From: Oscillospiraceae bacterium
GTDB taxonomy: Bacteria > Bacillota > Clostridia > Oscillospirales > Butyricicoccaceae
Length of the DNA: 64,000 bases
NCBI GenBank assembly: GCA_015068445.1
Contig: SVKN01000001.1
Location: 62,001-126,000, forward strand
Direction: 5' to 3'
The notes below the pieces were generated by a model. The model was not told the DNA's origin, did no database searches, and was given only the letters and a program-made list of their open reading frames with translations. Shown piece by piece: positions 1 through 10,065 of this stretch (the first letter of the stretch is position 1; each line of letters starts with the position of its first letter). The position numbers and the translations under genes are program-made.

Positions 1-207
1 GTCGAGAAACGACGAGCCGACGCCCGTCACCATGATCCTGCTGACGTCCTTAAGTTCAAGGCCGTTTTCCAGCAGGAACTTGCCGAAGGCACCGTATGCC
101 GAGGTGCGGGGATCGCTGGCCTTGACCATGATGGGAGACACGATCCTCTCCCCGTCCACGCCGACGATCTTGGTGGTGCTGCCGCCGATATCAATGCCGA
201 CTATCAT
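1..207 (-). CDS. coaW: Type II pantothenate kinase, N-terminal part (cut by window edge)
   Basis: Type II pantothenate kinase phosphorylates pantothenate, the first step of coenzyme A synthesis. Only the first 69 codons are inside the window. The protein opens with MIVGIDIGGSTTKIVGV, the ASKHA-fold phosphate-1 loop, and goes on with VKASDPRTSAYGAFGKFL and MVTGVGSSF, both typical of CoaW-type kinases. It starts 14 bases after the stop of an ECF transporter S component in the same direction, so the two are probably one operon. A BadF/BcrA-type ATPase is the main alternative, but the SAYGAFGKF segment favours the kinase. The C-terminal part is not visible. Confidence 0.8.
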   Translation of the reverse strand, partial: MIVGIDIGGSTTKIVGVDGERIVSPIMVKASDPRTSAYGAFGKFLLENGLELKDVSRIMVTGVGSSFLD

Positions 208-221
208 GTCTGATGACCTCG

Positions 222-833
222 TCAGTTAAAGTATTTGTTCAGCTTACTGGAGACGAAGATGCCCGTCAGCGCGCTGATGACGGCTTCGGGGATGCCGCTG
301 GTCAGGACCGTCGTCCAGATGAGCCCCAGCAGCAGCTCGAACCCGACGCCCAGCGCCTCGGCATAGCTGCGGCCGAAGAACACGTAGATGCCGCCCATGA
401 CGAATATGGTGTTCATCATGCTGCCCAGGAAGCCCGACACGCCATAGGAGATGACGTTGGGCTTGTGCCTGAGCGCCTGATAGACCGCGGCCGCCACCAC
501 GCCCACCAGGATCCTGGGGACGAAGCAGATCAGCAGACTGCGGACGCCGCCGGACACGCCTGCAAAGCTGTAAAGCGGCGTGAACACGAAGGCAAGCGCG
601 GGGTTAGGCGGCATGAAGCTCCAGACGATGAAGCTGAACAGGCCGGCGAAGAAGCCCATGAGCCCGCCGGCCCTGACGCCCATGGTGTGGGCCGTGACGA
701 CGACGGGGATCATGGCGAGGGTCGCTACGATCGGCCCGATGGCGGGCAGCGATCCGAGGGGGGTAAAGCAGAAGACGGCCTCGATGGCCAGAAGAATGGC
801 AAAGCGGGTAAAGTTTTTCGTACTTTTGTTCAT
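222..833 (-). CDS. ECF transporter S component, probably pantothenate-specific
   Basis: Integral membrane protein of 203 residues with about six hydrophobic helices, the size and layout of the substrate-binding S subunit of energy-coupling-factor vitamin transporters. It starts MNKSTKNFTRFAILLAIEAV; the helix with GSLPAIGPIVATLAMIPVVV near residues 28-47 resembles the conserved first helices of the family. It would dock on a shared EcfA/EcfA'/EcfT module encoded elsewhere. The substrate cannot be read from the protein, but the gene directly downstream is a pantothenate kinase, so pantothenate (PanT-like role) is the best inference. Confidence 0.8.
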   Translation of the reverse strand: MNKSTKNFTRFAILLAIEAVFCFTPLGSLPAIGPIVATLAMIPVVVTAHTMGVRAGGLMGFFAGLFSFIVWSFMPPNPALAFVFTPLYSFAGVSGGVRSLLICFVPRILVGVVAAAVYQALRHKPNVISYGVSGFLGSMMNTIFVMGGIYVFFGRSYAEALGVGFELLLGLIWTTVLTSGIPEAVISALTGIFVSSKLNKYFN

Positions 834-872
834 TTTAGGTGCACTGGCTTTCCGTATAGAGTATTTGCTGTT

Positions 873-2261
<1,389 letters not shown>

Positions 2262-2327
2262 TGTTGTATTGCCCTTTCGGTAAGAATAGCTCTATGGGCG
2301 CGCGGCGGTCGCGCACGTCCACGAAAT

Positions 2328-2356
2328 AGGATACCACATCTTGCGGCAAATGTCCA
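2328..2356 (-). promoter_or_regulatory. Predicted sigma-A promoter of asnS
   Basis: On the minus strand, TGGACA (2351-2356) and TATCCT (2328-2333) are separated by 17 bases, about 65 bases before the asnS ATG. No T-box specifier hairpin or GGGTGGNACCGCG-like sequence is present between it and the gene. Confidence 0.5.
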
Positions 2357-2372
2357 TTGCCTGGACGAAAAA

Positions 2373-3395
2373 TCAGAAGCAGTTTTGAATTTCCTTCACC
2401 AGCAGATCGATATGCTCGCGGGTGATGTCGTTGTTGGTGACGAAGCGGGTCTTGCCGTTGTCGTAACCGCCGATCTTGATGCCCTTCTCGCGCAGCTTCC
2501 CGGCCATGGCCTTCACCTGCTCGGCAGGCTTGTCGATGTCGCAGAAGACGATGTTCACCTGAACGGCGTCCTCGTTGACGTGGAGGTACGGGACCTCGTT
2601 GAGCTTTTTGGCCAGGTATTTGGCGTTGTCATGGTCCTCCTGCAGGCGCTTTGTCATCTTCTCCAGGGAGATGATGCCCGCGGCCGCGAGCACGCCGGTC
2701 TGGCGCATGCCGCCGCCCAGGATCTTACGGTAGCGGCGGGCGGCCTTGATGAACTCGGCGGAGCCGGCCAGCACCGCGCCCACGGGAGCGCACAGGCCCT
2801 TGGACAGGCAGGCGGTGACGGTGTCGCAGTATTTCGTCAGCTCCGTGACGGGGACGCCCAGCGCCGTGGCGGCGTTGAATACGCGCGCTCCATCCAGATG
2901 GACCTTGATACCATGCTTCTGCGCCACGGCGTAGATCTCCGCCATGGTCTCCACAGGCACGACCATGCCGTTGGCCAGCGCGTTCTCCAGGCAGATCAGC
3001 GTGGTGTCGGGATGGTGGACGTTTTCAGAGCGGATGGCGGCCTCGATCTGCTGCGCATTGGGGATTGTGTTCTCAAAATGGAGCGTGCACATATTCGCGC
3101 CGGACAGCAGCGCGGTGGCGCCCGCCTCGCTGGTGAAGATATGGGCGTCGGCGCTGACGATGATCTCGTCGCCCTTGCGGGTCTGGCCCATGATGCCAAG
3201 CTGGTTGCCCATGGTGCCGGAGGAGGTGAACATGGCCTTCTCCTTGCCCAGCATCTGCGCGGCCAGCTCCTCCAGCCGGTTCGTCGTGGGGTCGTCCTCG
3301 TAGACGTCGTCACCGCACTCGGCCGCCGCCATGGCGGCGCGCATTTCGTCAGTGGGCAGCGTCACGGTGTCGCTTCTGAAATCGATGTACTTCAT
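2373..3395 (-). CDS. ltaE: Low-specificity L-threonine aldolase family protein
   Basis: PLP-dependent fold-type I enzyme of 340 residues that cleaves threonine or allo-threonine into glycine and acetaldehyde. The start MKYIDFRSDTVTLPTDEMR is the family's usual opening. Further on are GDDVYEDDPTTNRLEE, the FTSSGTMGNQLGIM phosphate-binding loop and KVHLDGARVFNA. The PLP lysine is in CLSKGLCAPVGAVLAGS (about residue 197). It is monocistronic, with a strong promoter at 3461-3489, divergent from the chorismate mutase-like gene. Exact stereospecificity cannot be told from sequence. Confidence 0.9.
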   Translation of the reverse strand: MKYIDFRSDTVTLPTDEMRAAMAAAECGDDVYEDDPTTNRLEELAAQMLGKEKAMFTSSGTMGNQLGIMGQTRKGDEIIVSADAHIFTSEAGATALLSGANMCTLHFENTIPNAQQIEAAIRSENVHHPDTTLICLENALANGMVVPVETMAEIYAVAQKHGIKVHLDGARVFNAATALGVPVTELTKYCDTVTACLSKGLCAPVGAVLAGSAEFIKAARRYRKILGGGMRQTGVLAAAGIISLEKMTKRLQEDHDNAKYLAKKLNEVPYLHVNEDAVQVNIVFCDIDKPAEQVKAMAGKLREKGIKIGGYDNGKTRFVTNNDITREHIDLLVKEIQNCF

Positions 3396-3460
3396 TTTCC
3401 CGTTTCCTCCGATCCGATATTTTTACGTTGTTTCTTCGCAATGGGAATACTAACGATAAG

Positions 3461-3489
3461 ATTATAGCACGTCGGCTATTTTTTGTAAA
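3461..3489 (-). promoter_or_regulatory. Predicted promoter of the threonine aldolase gene
   Basis: Minus-strand TTTACA (3484-3489), a 17-base spacer and a perfect TATAAT (3461-3466), about 65 bases before the start codon. It lies back to back with the plus-strand promoter at 3499-3528. Confidence 0.65.
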
Positions 3490-3498
3490 TTAAATCGA

Positions 3499-3528
3499 TT
3501 GACAATGTGAAAATCTTTGCGATAAGAT
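3499..3528 (+). promoter_or_regulatory. Predicted promoter of the chorismate mutase-like gene
   Basis: Consensus TTGACA (3499-3504), an 18-base spacer and TAAGAT (3523-3528), ending 36 bases before the ATG at 3565. Confidence 0.6.
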
Positions 3529-3564
3529 AAGCGTGGTATATTAACGAATCTAAAGGTGGTTTGC

Positions 3565-4422
3565 ATGAATCAAATCGATCTGCTCCGTCACATCATCCAG
3601 AACTGTGACGAGGCGCTCAAGGATGCCTTTGAGAAGAGGATGAACGTCGGCGCCAGCCTTGCCCAGAGCAAGCTGGATCTCGGCGTCGATATCTATAACG
3701 CCCCGTCCGAGCTGCGATACATCCAGAACACGGTATCCCAGTTCCCGCCGGAGCTGCTGCTGAAGGCCAACTCCCTGTGGTCCTCCATGACCCGCATGAA
3801 CCGCAGCCAGCAGTACCGCTACGTGCTGAAAAGCGGCGCCGATTCGCTGGCGCACGAATCGCACCTGGCCTCTCACCTGCCAGAAGGCGCCATCGTCACC
3901 ACGGAGACCGACGCCATCGACGTCTCCATGACCCTCGGCGAGGAGGTCAAGGCCTGCCATTCGATCCACAGCGCGCTGGATCAGGTCCTCAGCGGCGAGG
4001 CGGCCCGCGCCGTCATCGCCTGCGACAGCATCTATGACGCCGACAGCCTGTATCTGTCCATCTACAACACGGACCTGTTCATCAACGCCGTCTGCCGCTC
4101 CCGCTACGGCAAGCTGCTGTTCGACCTGTCCAAGTCGCTGATCCAGGCGCCCGACGCCAATATCATGACGCTGGCCTTCGCCGTCAACCGCACATACGGC
4201 TCGCTGGTGCAGGCGCTGTCTATGCTGGCGGAGGCGAAGCTGAACATCGAGCATATGCGCCTGCGCCGCTCGGTCAACGGCGCGGAGCATCCGGACGATC
4301 TGGTGTTCATCGACCTGTCCGGCGACTTCAATTCCCTCGAGGCCCGCACGGCCCTCTACCAGATGGAGAAGGAGCTCTATTTCTTCCGCCTTCTCGGCTT
4401 CTGGAACAATTCGATGATGTAA
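3565..4422 (+). CDS. Chorismate mutase / prephenate dehydratase-like protein with ACT domain (reduced)
   Basis: A 285-residue protein laid out like PheA (P-protein) but too short. Residues 1-85 look like an AroQ-type chorismate mutase helix bundle (LLRHIIQNCDEALKDAFEKR, then LAQSK and SELRYIQ). Residues about 95-190 are what remains of a periplasmic-binding-fold dehydratase domain. Residues about 200-270 look like an ACT regulatory domain (RTYGSLVQALSMLAEAKLNI). Bifunctional PheA is normally 360-390 residues, and its dehydratase TRF motif is absent. In the mutase part the arginine that usually precedes the conserved Glu of the third helix reads Ser. I chose ATG 3565 because AAAGGTGG lies just upstream; the GTG at 3556 overlaps that site. 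Catalytic status is uncertain: it may be mutase only, or a regulator. Confidence 0.6.
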   Translation: MNQIDLLRHIIQNCDEALKDAFEKRMNVGASLAQSKLDLGVDIYNAPSELRYIQNTVSQFPPELLLKANSLWSSMTRMNRSQQYRYVLKSGADSLAHESHLASHLPEGAIVTTETDAIDVSMTLGEEVKACHSIHSALDQVLSGEAARAVIACDSIYDADSLYLSIYNTDLFINAVCRSRYGKLLFDLSKSLIQAPDANIMTLAFAVNRTYGSLVQALSMLAEAKLNIEHMRLRRSVNGAEHPDDLVFIDLSGDFNSLEARTALYQMEKELYFFRLLGFWNNSMM

Positions 4423-4440
4423 AAGGATGTCTTGAACATC

Positions 4441-4471
4441 AAAAAAGCCCCCGGATGCTCCGGGGGCTTTT
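4441..4471. terminator. Bidirectional rho-independent terminator
   Basis: Stem GCCCCCGGA with its complement TCCGGGGGC and a short loop, flanked by an A run on the left and TTTT on the right. It sits between the convergent chorismate mutase-like (+) and purine permease (-) genes and can serve both. Confidence 0.85.
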
Positions 4472-4488
4472 CTTATGGTTCAGCCGCT

Positions 4489-5907
4489 TTAGACGACCAG
4501 GAAGAACTTGAGGATGAACAGCAGGGACAGGATATAGGTCAGCGCGGAGATCTCCTTCGACTTGCCGGTGACCAGCTTGACGATGGTGTAGGAGATCAGG
4601 GCGATGCCGATGCCGTGGCCGATGGAGCCGGAGATGGGCATGAAGATCAGCATCAGGGCGACGGGCAGGACCTGAGAGATATCGTCGAAGTCGATGTTGC
4701 GCAGACCGCTGAGCATCAGCACGCCGACGTAGATCAGGGCGGCAGAGGTGGCGGGAGCGGGGATCAGCGCGGCGATGGGGGCGATGAACATGCAGGCCAG
4801 GAACATGCAGCCGGCGGTGAAGGCCGTCAGGCCGGTGCGGCCGCCCTCTTCGACGCCGGAGGCGGACTCGATGAACGTGGTGACCGTGGAGGTGCCCGTG
4901 AGAGCGCCGGCGACGGTGCCGACGGCGTCAGCCATCAGGGCTTCCTTCATCTTGGGCATATTGCCGTCCTTGTCCAGCATGCCGGCGCGGGAGGCCGTGC
5001 CGACCAGAGTGCCGATGGTATCGAACATGTCGATCATGCAGAAGGTGACGATCATCATGATGGCCGTCAGCCAGCCGATGGACATGAAGGTGCTGAAATT
5101 GAACTTGAAGAAGGTGGTGCCGAACATATCGGCGAAGGGAGGCGCCCAGGAAGCGGTGGCGAGCCCGGCAAAGGGGTTGTTGCCCTGCATGAAGCTGCCG
5201 ATCCAGTAGACGACCGACGCGCCCAGCATGCCGAACAGCACCGAGCCCTTGACCTTCTTATGGTGGAGGGCGACGATCAGGAAAAGGCCGACGAAGGTGG
5301 TGATGACGTACAGGATCATCGTGGAATAGCCGGAACCCATGGCCTCCTTGGTGATGGAGGGGGTCAGGTTGGTAAAGAAGGTGCCCAGCATGTAGAACGG
5401 GCCGCCGGTCTCGGAGTAGATGCCGGCGTTGGAGCCGAGGCCGATGTTCAGCAGCATCAGGCCGATGGCCGGAGCGATGCCCATGCGGACGCCGTAAGGG
5501 ATGGCGGCGACGATCTTCTCGCGGACCTTCAGGAACGTCAGGACCAGGAAGACGATGCCTTCCACGAGGATGATGCACAGAGCGCCGTTGAAGGACTCAT
5601 CATAGCTCAGGCCGGTGATGGCGGCGATGTTGGCCACGACCACGGCGAAGAAGCTGTTGAGGCCCATGCCGGGCGCCATAACGAAGGGCTTGTTGGCGGC
5701 AAATGCCATGACGAACGTGCCGATGGCCGAGGAGATCAGCGTGGCCATAAAGACGGCGTTCCACAGCGGCGTGCCGACGGCGAAGCCGGTGAGCAGGTTG
5801 GGGTTCAGGGCGATGATGTAGGCCATCGTCATGAACGTGGAGAGACCTGCGAGGACTTCGGTCCGGACGGTCGAGCCGTTTTCACGGACCTTGAAGAGCT
5901 TTTCCAT
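4489..5907 (-). CDS. NCS2 family purine permease (guanine/hypoxanthine type)
   Basis: Integral membrane nucleobase:cation symporter of 472 residues with 12-14 hydrophobic segments. The N-terminus MEKLFKVRENGSTVRTEVL, the TFMTMAYIIALNP segment, the GMGLNSFFAV segment (about residues 83-93) and GTSTVTTFIESASGVEEGGR (about residue 335) are hallmarks of the AzgA/PbuG-type branch of NCS2. I start at ATG 5907, preceded by GAGAGGAAG, rather than the longer frame to 5940. It has its own promoter (5969-5997). The leader is too short for a purine riboswitch. Substrate (adenine versus guanine/hypoxanthine) is not decided by sequence alone. Confidence 0.9.
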   Translation of the reverse strand: MEKLFKVRENGSTVRTEVLAGLSTFMTMAYIIALNPNLLTGFAVGTPLWNAVFMATLISSAIGTFVMAFAANKPFVMAPGMGLNSFFAVVVANIAAITGLSYDESFNGALCIILVEGIVFLVLTFLKVREKIVAAIPYGVRMGIAPAIGLMLLNIGLGSNAGIYSETGGPFYMLGTFFTNLTPSITKEAMGSGYSTMILYVITTFVGLFLIVALHHKKVKGSVLFGMLGASVVYWIGSFMQGNNPFAGLATASWAPPFADMFGTTFFKFNFSTFMSIGWLTAIMMIVTFCMIDMFDTIGTLVGTASRAGMLDKDGNMPKMKEALMADAVGTVAGALTGTSTVTTFIESASGVEEGGRTGLTAFTAGCMFLACMFIAPIAALIPAPATSAALIYVGVLMLSGLRNIDFDDISQVLPVALMLIFMPISGSIGHGIGIALISYTIVKLVTGKSKEISALTYILSLLFILKFFLVV

Positions 5908-5968
5908 ATTCTTCTTCCTCTCTTTGTTATTTGCCCGCATGCGCGGAAAACGCGGGTATTACTGAATT

Positions 5969-5997
5969 ATCATACCATGAAGAGAGGGATAATTCAA
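5969..5997 (-). promoter_or_regulatory. Predicted promoter of the purine permease
   Basis: Minus-strand TTGAAT (5992-5997), a 17-base spacer and TATGAT (5969-5974). The 5' leader would be about 55 bases and contains a small CCCGC/GCGGG inverted repeat but no purine aptamer. Confidence 0.55.
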
Positions 5998-6026
5998 TAA
6001 AAATTTACTTTTTACGACCTTCGGGC

Positions 6027-6060
6027 AAAAAAAAGGGGCGCAGCCGATCGGCTGCGTCCC
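6027..6060 (-). terminator. Terminator of the lepB...clpX operon
   Basis: Minus-strand stem GGGACGCAGCC paired with GGCTGCGCCCC (11 pairs including one G-U, loop GATC), followed by eight T. It lies 14 bases after the clpX stop. Confidence 0.9.
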
Positions 6061-6073
6061 TTGATCGTTATTC

Positions 6074-7306
6074 TTATTCACGCGTGACGACGGGCTCTTC
6101 CCTGCCCTCGACGCAGGCGGCGGTGATCGTCACCTTTTTGATCGTCGGGTCGGAGGGCGTCTCGAACATCACCTTGCTGAGCAGCTCCTCCATGACGGAG
6201 CGCAGACCGCGGGCGCCGGTGTTACGGTCGATGGTCTTGCGGGCGATGGCATGAAGAGCGTCATCCTCGAACACCAGCTCCACACCGTCCATTTTGAACA
6301 GGCGCTGATACTGCTTCGTGATGGCGTTCTTCGGCTCCACGAGGATCCGGAGCATGGCCTCCTCATCCAGATTGTCCAGCGTGACCAGCACCGGCAGACG
6401 GCCCACCAGCTCGGGGATGATGCCGAACTTCAGCACATCGTGGTGCTCCACCTTCTGGATCAGATCGGAGCTCTTGTCCGTTTTGGAGCGGACCTCCGCG
6501 CCGAAGCCGATCCCCTGCTTGCCCGTGCGCTTCTCTACGATCTTTTCGATGCCGTCGAAGGCGCCGCCGCAGATGAACAGGATGTTACTGGTGTCGATCT
6601 GGATGAACTCCTGCTGGGGGTGCTTGCGCCCGCCCTGGGGCGGGACGTTGGCCACCGTGCCCTCGAGGATCTTCAGCAGCGCCTGCTGCACGCCCTCGCC
6701 GGACACGTCGCGGGTGATGGACGGGTTCTCGCTCTTGCGGGCGATCTTGTCCAGCTCGTCGATATAGATGATGCCGTGCTCGGCGCGCTCCACGTCGAAG
6801 TCGGCGGCCTGGATCAGGCGCAGCAGGATGTTCTCCACGTCCTCGCCCACGTAGCCGGCCTCGGTGAGGGTCGTGGCGTCGGCGATGGCGAAGGGCACCT
6901 TGAGGTTCTTGGCCAGCGTCTGGGCCAGGTACGTCTTGCCGCTGCCCGTGGGGCCGATCATCAGGATATTGCTCTTCTGCAGCTCCACGCCGTCGTCGGG
7001 CTCGGGACTGCGGATGCGCTTGTAATGGTTGTAGACGGCAACGGCCAGTGAGACCTTGGCGCGCTCCTGCCCGATGACGTACTGGTCGAGGCCCGCCTTG
7101 ATCTCGGCGGGCGTCGGCAGCGTCTCATCGGCGTCGAAGGTGGGCTCGGGTCCGCCGATGCCTCCGCCGTCGTGCAGCAGGTCGGCGCAGATCTCCACGC
7201 ACTCGTTGCAGATATAGACCCCCGGACCGGCGATCAGGCGCTTGACCTCGGCCTGAGACCGTCCGCAAAAGCTGCAGTGCAGCTCTCTGTCGTTGTTAGA
7301 AGGCAT
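6074..7306 (-). CDS. clpX: ATP-dependent Clp protease ATP-binding subunit ClpX
   Basis: AAA+ unfoldase that feeds tagged proteins to ClpP. It has 410 residues, the normal length. An N-terminal C4 zinc-binding domain (CSFCGRSQ ... ICNECVEIC, residues 11-40) precedes the AAA+ core with Walker A GPTGSGKT (about residue 118), Walker [11 protein letters not shown], the RKH loop in [10 protein letters not shown] and the C-terminal lid with [10 protein letters not shown]. It lies 15 bases after clpP in the same operon, last before the terminator. tig-clpP-clpX is a widespread bacterial order. Confidence 0.98.
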   Translation of the reverse strand: MPSNNDRELHCSFCGRSQAEVKRLIAGPGVYICNECVEICADLLHDGGGIGGPEPTFDADETLPTPAEIKAGLDQYVIGQERAKVSLAVAVYNHYKRIRSPEPDDGVELQKSNILMIGPTGSGKTYLAQTLAKNLKVPFAIADATTLTEAGYVGEDVENILLRLIQAADFDVERAEHGIIYIDELDKIARKSENPSITRDVSGEGVQQALLKILEGTVANVPPQGGRKHPQQEFIQIDTSNILFICGGAFDGIEKIVEKRTGKQGIGFGAEVRSKTDKSSDLIQKVEHHDVLKFGIIPELVGRLPVLVTLDNLDEEAMLRILVEPKNAITKQYQRLFKMDGVELVFEDDALHAIARKTIDRNTGARGLRSVMEELLSKVMFETPSDPTIKKVTITAACVEGREEPVVTRE

Positions 7307-7321
7307 ATATCTCTATCTCCG

Positions 7322-7906
7322 TTATCTCTTTTCGATGACCTTGTCGATCAGCCCGAAGGCCAGCGCCTCCTGCGGCGTCATGAAGTTGTCGCGCTCGGTG
7401 GCCTGCTCGATGACCTCCAGCGGCTGGCCGGTGCGCTCGCTCATGATCCGGTTGAGGCGGTCCTTGATCTGCTGCATGTGGGCGGCGTGGATCTTGATGT
7501 CCGTGGCCTGGCCCTGCATACCGCTGACCAGCGGCTGGTGGATCATGATCTCGCTGTTGGGCAGCGCCATGCGCTTGCCCTTTGCGCCCGCCTGCAGCAG
7601 GAAGGCGCCCATGCTGGCTGCCATGCCCACGCAGATGGTGGCGACGTCGCACTTGACGTACTGCATCGTATCATAGATCGCCATGCCGGCCGTGATGGAG
7701 CCGCCGGGGCTGTTGATATAAAACTGGATGTCCTTGTCGGGGTCCTGGGCCTCCAGGTACAGGAGCTGCGCCACCACGAGGCTGGCCGTGGTGTCGTTGA
7801 CCTCTTCGGACAGAATGATCACGCGGTCGTTGAGCAGGCGGGAGAAGATGTCATAGGACCTCTCGCCGCGGTTGGTCTGCTCGACTACCATGGGAATATA
7901 AGGCAT
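7322..7906 (-). CDS. clpP: ATP-dependent Clp protease proteolytic subunit ClpP
   Basis: Serine peptidase of 194 residues forming the double heptameric chamber that degrades substrates delivered by ClpX or ClpC. The catalytic triad is visible as Ser in [11 protein letters not shown], His in EIMIHQP and Asp in ATERDNFMT. The processing-type N-terminus [16 protein letters not shown] is typical. It lies between tig (38 bases upstream) and clpX. Only one clpP is in this window; other copies elsewhere cannot be excluded. Confidence 0.98.
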   Translation of the reverse strand: MPYIPMVVEQTNRGERSYDIFSRLLNDRVIILSEEVNDTTASLVVAQLLYLEAQDPDKDIQFYINSPGGSITAGMAIYDTMQYVKCDVATICVGMAASMGAFLLQAGAKGKRMALPNSEIMIHQPLVSGMQGQATDIKIHAAHMQQIKDRLNRIMSERTGQPLEVIEQATERDNFMTPQEALAFGLIDKVIEKR

Positions 7907-7944
7907 TCGGTTGCTCCTTTCTGATTCGTGCGTTCAGGAACAGT

Positions 7945-9309
7945 TTACTCCTTGTCCTCGGCCGTTTCTGTCGATTCCTCGGCGGTCTCGGCCTTCTTTG
8001 TCGTCTTCTTCGTGGTCTTGCGGGTCTTCTTGGCGCCGGGGACCTTGGCGTTGGCCTTCACGAAGTCAACAGCCTTCTGGACGGACAGGTCGGACTTGAC
8101 GGCGATGGGGGCCAGCAGCTCGCGGACCTTCTCGACGTCCATGTTGTACTGCTTGGCCAGCTTGGCGAACTCCTGCTCGGTGTCCTCCTCGGTGGGGGCC
8201 AGATTCTCGAGACGGGCGACGGCCTCCAGAGCCAGACGGACCTTCACCTGACGCTCGGCCTGGGTGCGGAACAGGTTGCGGAACGAGCCCATCTCCATGC
8301 CGTTCATCTTCAGATACGTATCGAAATCGAGGCCCTGAGCGCCCATGCGATAGCCGAAATCGCTGACGATCTGGTCCAGCTGATTCTCATACATGACCTC
8401 AGGGATATCACCCTCGAGATTCTCGATCAGCTTGTCCATCAGCGCTTCCTCATAGGTGCTCTCGGCGCGGGCCTGCGCGGTCTCCAGCATGGTCTTGCGC
8501 AGGTCTTCCTTGTACTCCTCGAAGGTGTCGAACTCGGAGACGTCCTTGGCGAACTCGTCGTCCAGGGCGGGCTTCTCGATCATCTTGACCTCGTGCAGCT
8601 TGCACTTGAAGACGGCGGGCTTGCCGGCCAGCTCCTTGGCCTGATACTGCTCGGGGAAGGTGACGTTGACGTCGAACTCGTCGCCGGCCTTGTGACCGAC
8701 GATCTGATCCTCAAAGCCCGGGATGAACATGCCGGAGCCCAGCTCCAGGCTGTATTCCTCGGCCTTGCCGCCCTCGAAGGGCTTGCCGTCGGTGAAGCCT
8801 TCGAAATCGAAGATGACCACGTCGCCGTTCTGCGCCTCGCGCTCGACGGGGACCTGACGGGCGTTGCGCTGGGCGACCTTGTCGATCTCGGCGTTCAGCT
8901 CGTCCTCGGTGACCTCGGCGGCGGGCTTTTCGACCTCGAGGCCCTTGTATTCCTTCAGGCCCAGCTCGGGCTTGATCTGAACGACGGCCTTGAAGGTGAA
9001 CTCGCCGTCCTTGATGTCAAGATCGGTGATGGAGGGGTTGGCGATGGGCTCGACGTTGGCCTCGCGGATCGCGGCCTCGTAAGCGGCGGGATAGCTGTAC
9101 TCCATAGCGTCTTCATAGAAGACTCCCTCCCCGTAGATCTTCTCGATTATCTTTCTGGGAGCGTGACCCTTGCGGAAGCCCTGAACGTTGATGTTCTTGA
9201 CGTTCTTCTTATAGGACTCCTGCATCGCCTTCTCAAACTCGTCCTTTTCGACCGTGATCGAAAGCTCTACCTGATTGTTTTCCTTCTTTTCGACATTCGT
9301 CAGTTTCAC
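7945..9309 (-). CDS. tig: Trigger factor (ribosome-associated chaperone)
   Basis: Binds the ribosome exit tunnel and shields nascent chains; it also has peptidyl-prolyl isomerase activity. At 454 residues the three parts are clear: the ribosome-binding domain with GFRKGHAPRKIIE (about residues 45-57), an FKBP-type isomerase domain (about 155-245, GDVVIFDFEGFTDGKPFEGG), and a long helical C-terminal chaperone domain. An extra tail of about 30 residues rich in Lys, Thr and Glu (KKTRKTTKKTTKK then acidic) is probably disordered. It is probably cotranscribed with clpP and clpX. Confidence 0.97.
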   Translation of the reverse strand: MKLTNVEKKENNQVELSITVEKDEFEKAMQESYKKNVKNINVQGFRKGHAPRKIIEKIYGEGVFYEDAMEYSYPAAYEAAIREANVEPIANPSITDLDIKDGEFTFKAVVQIKPELGLKEYKGLEVEKPAAEVTEDELNAEIDKVAQRNARQVPVEREAQNGDVVIFDFEGFTDGKPFEGGKAEEYSLELGSGMFIPGFEDQIVGHKAGDEFDVNVTFPEQYQAKELAGKPAVFKCKLHEVKMIEKPALDDEFAKDVSEFDTFEEYKEDLRKTMLETAQARAESTYEEALMDKLIENLEGDIPEVMYENQLDQIVSDFGYRMGAQGLDFDTYLKMNGMEMGSFRNLFRTQAERQVKVRLALEAVARLENLAPTEEDTEQEFAKLAKQYNMDVEKVRELLAPIAVKSDLSVQKAVDFVKANAKVPGAKKTRKTTKKTTKKAETAEESTETAEDKE

Positions 9310-9340
9310 TGGGAGTTCCTCCTTGATATTCTTACTGTCA

Positions 9341-10048
9341 TTATGGTTGGATCAGGATCGGCCGGAAGCCGAGGTTGTCCGCCGAGATGTTCTGATACAG
9401 CACGCTGCCCCGGCGGCCGTTGAAGGCGCCGCGCAGGCTTTCGCCGTGCAGGTGCCCGTAATAGCAGCGTGTGACGCGGTACTGCTCCAGCAGAGCGGTG
9501 ATGGGCTCCACCTCCCCGGAGCTGAGAACAGGCGGATAGTGGAGGAAGCAGACGATCTCACACGCTTCGCTCTCCTGCCGGGCCGCTTTCAGCGACGCTT
9601 CCAGCCGGATCAGCTCGCGCTTGAAGACCTTCTCGTCCCCCGCCGTTTTGTCGCTCGGGTCGTAAAACCAGCCCCGAGTGCCGCACAGCGCCGTACCATT
9701 ATAAAAAATACAATTATTATGTAAAAAAAGCAAGTCTTTTAGCGAATTCTCCTGGAAAAAACGGTTCATTTTCGAGACCGTTTCCCACCAGTAGTCGTGA
9801 TTGCCCTTGACGAGGATCTTTTTCCCCGGGAAGCGGTCGATCAGCCGGAAGTCCAGCAGCGCCTCCTGCAGGGTCATGCCCCAGGAAAAATCGCCGCAGA
9901 TGACGAGCACGTCCTCTTCGTCGGTGAGGCACGCGCCGAGGCCGTCCAGCAGCTTTTCACGGTAGCCCTTCCACGCGCCGCCGAAGATATCCATCGGCTT
10001 GTCCGCGCTTTCGGAAAGATGGGTATCGCCGATCGCGTACAGTGCCAT
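9341..10048 (-). CDS. Calcineurin-like metallophosphoesterase
   Basis: A 235-residue two-metal phosphoesterase. The metal-binding motifs appear in order: GDTHLS (residues 8-13), GDFSWG, GNHDYWW, HYPP and GHLHG. The substrate is unknown; similar proteins are annotated only as serine/threonine phosphatase-like. A longer frame reaches 10267, but its N-terminal extension is the antisense-frame shadow of yraN, and ATG 10048 with GGAG upstream fits the family start MALYAIGDTHLS. It lies between yraN and tig in the same run. Confidence 0.85.
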   Translation of the reverse strand: MALYAIGDTHLSESADKPMDIFGGAWKGYREKLLDGLGACLTDEEDVLVICGDFSWGMTLQEALLDFRLIDRFPGKKILVKGNHDYWWETVSKMNRFFQENSLKDLLFLHNNCIFYNGTALCGTRGWFYDPSDKTAGDEKVFKRELIRLEASLKAARQESEACEIVCFLHYPPVLSSGEVEPITALLEQYRVTRCYYGHLHGESLRGAFNGRRGSVLYQNISADNLGFRPILIQP

Positions 10049-10065
10049 ATTGCATCGCTCCGCGC

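Noticed and set aside
2262-2372. T-box leader for asnS
   Set aside because: Only about 65 bases lie between promoter and start, with no specifier loop or T-box sequence.
5908-5968. Purine riboswitch before the NCS2 permease
   Set aside because: The predicted leader is about 55 bases and lacks the three-way junction and conserved loops of the purine aptamer.
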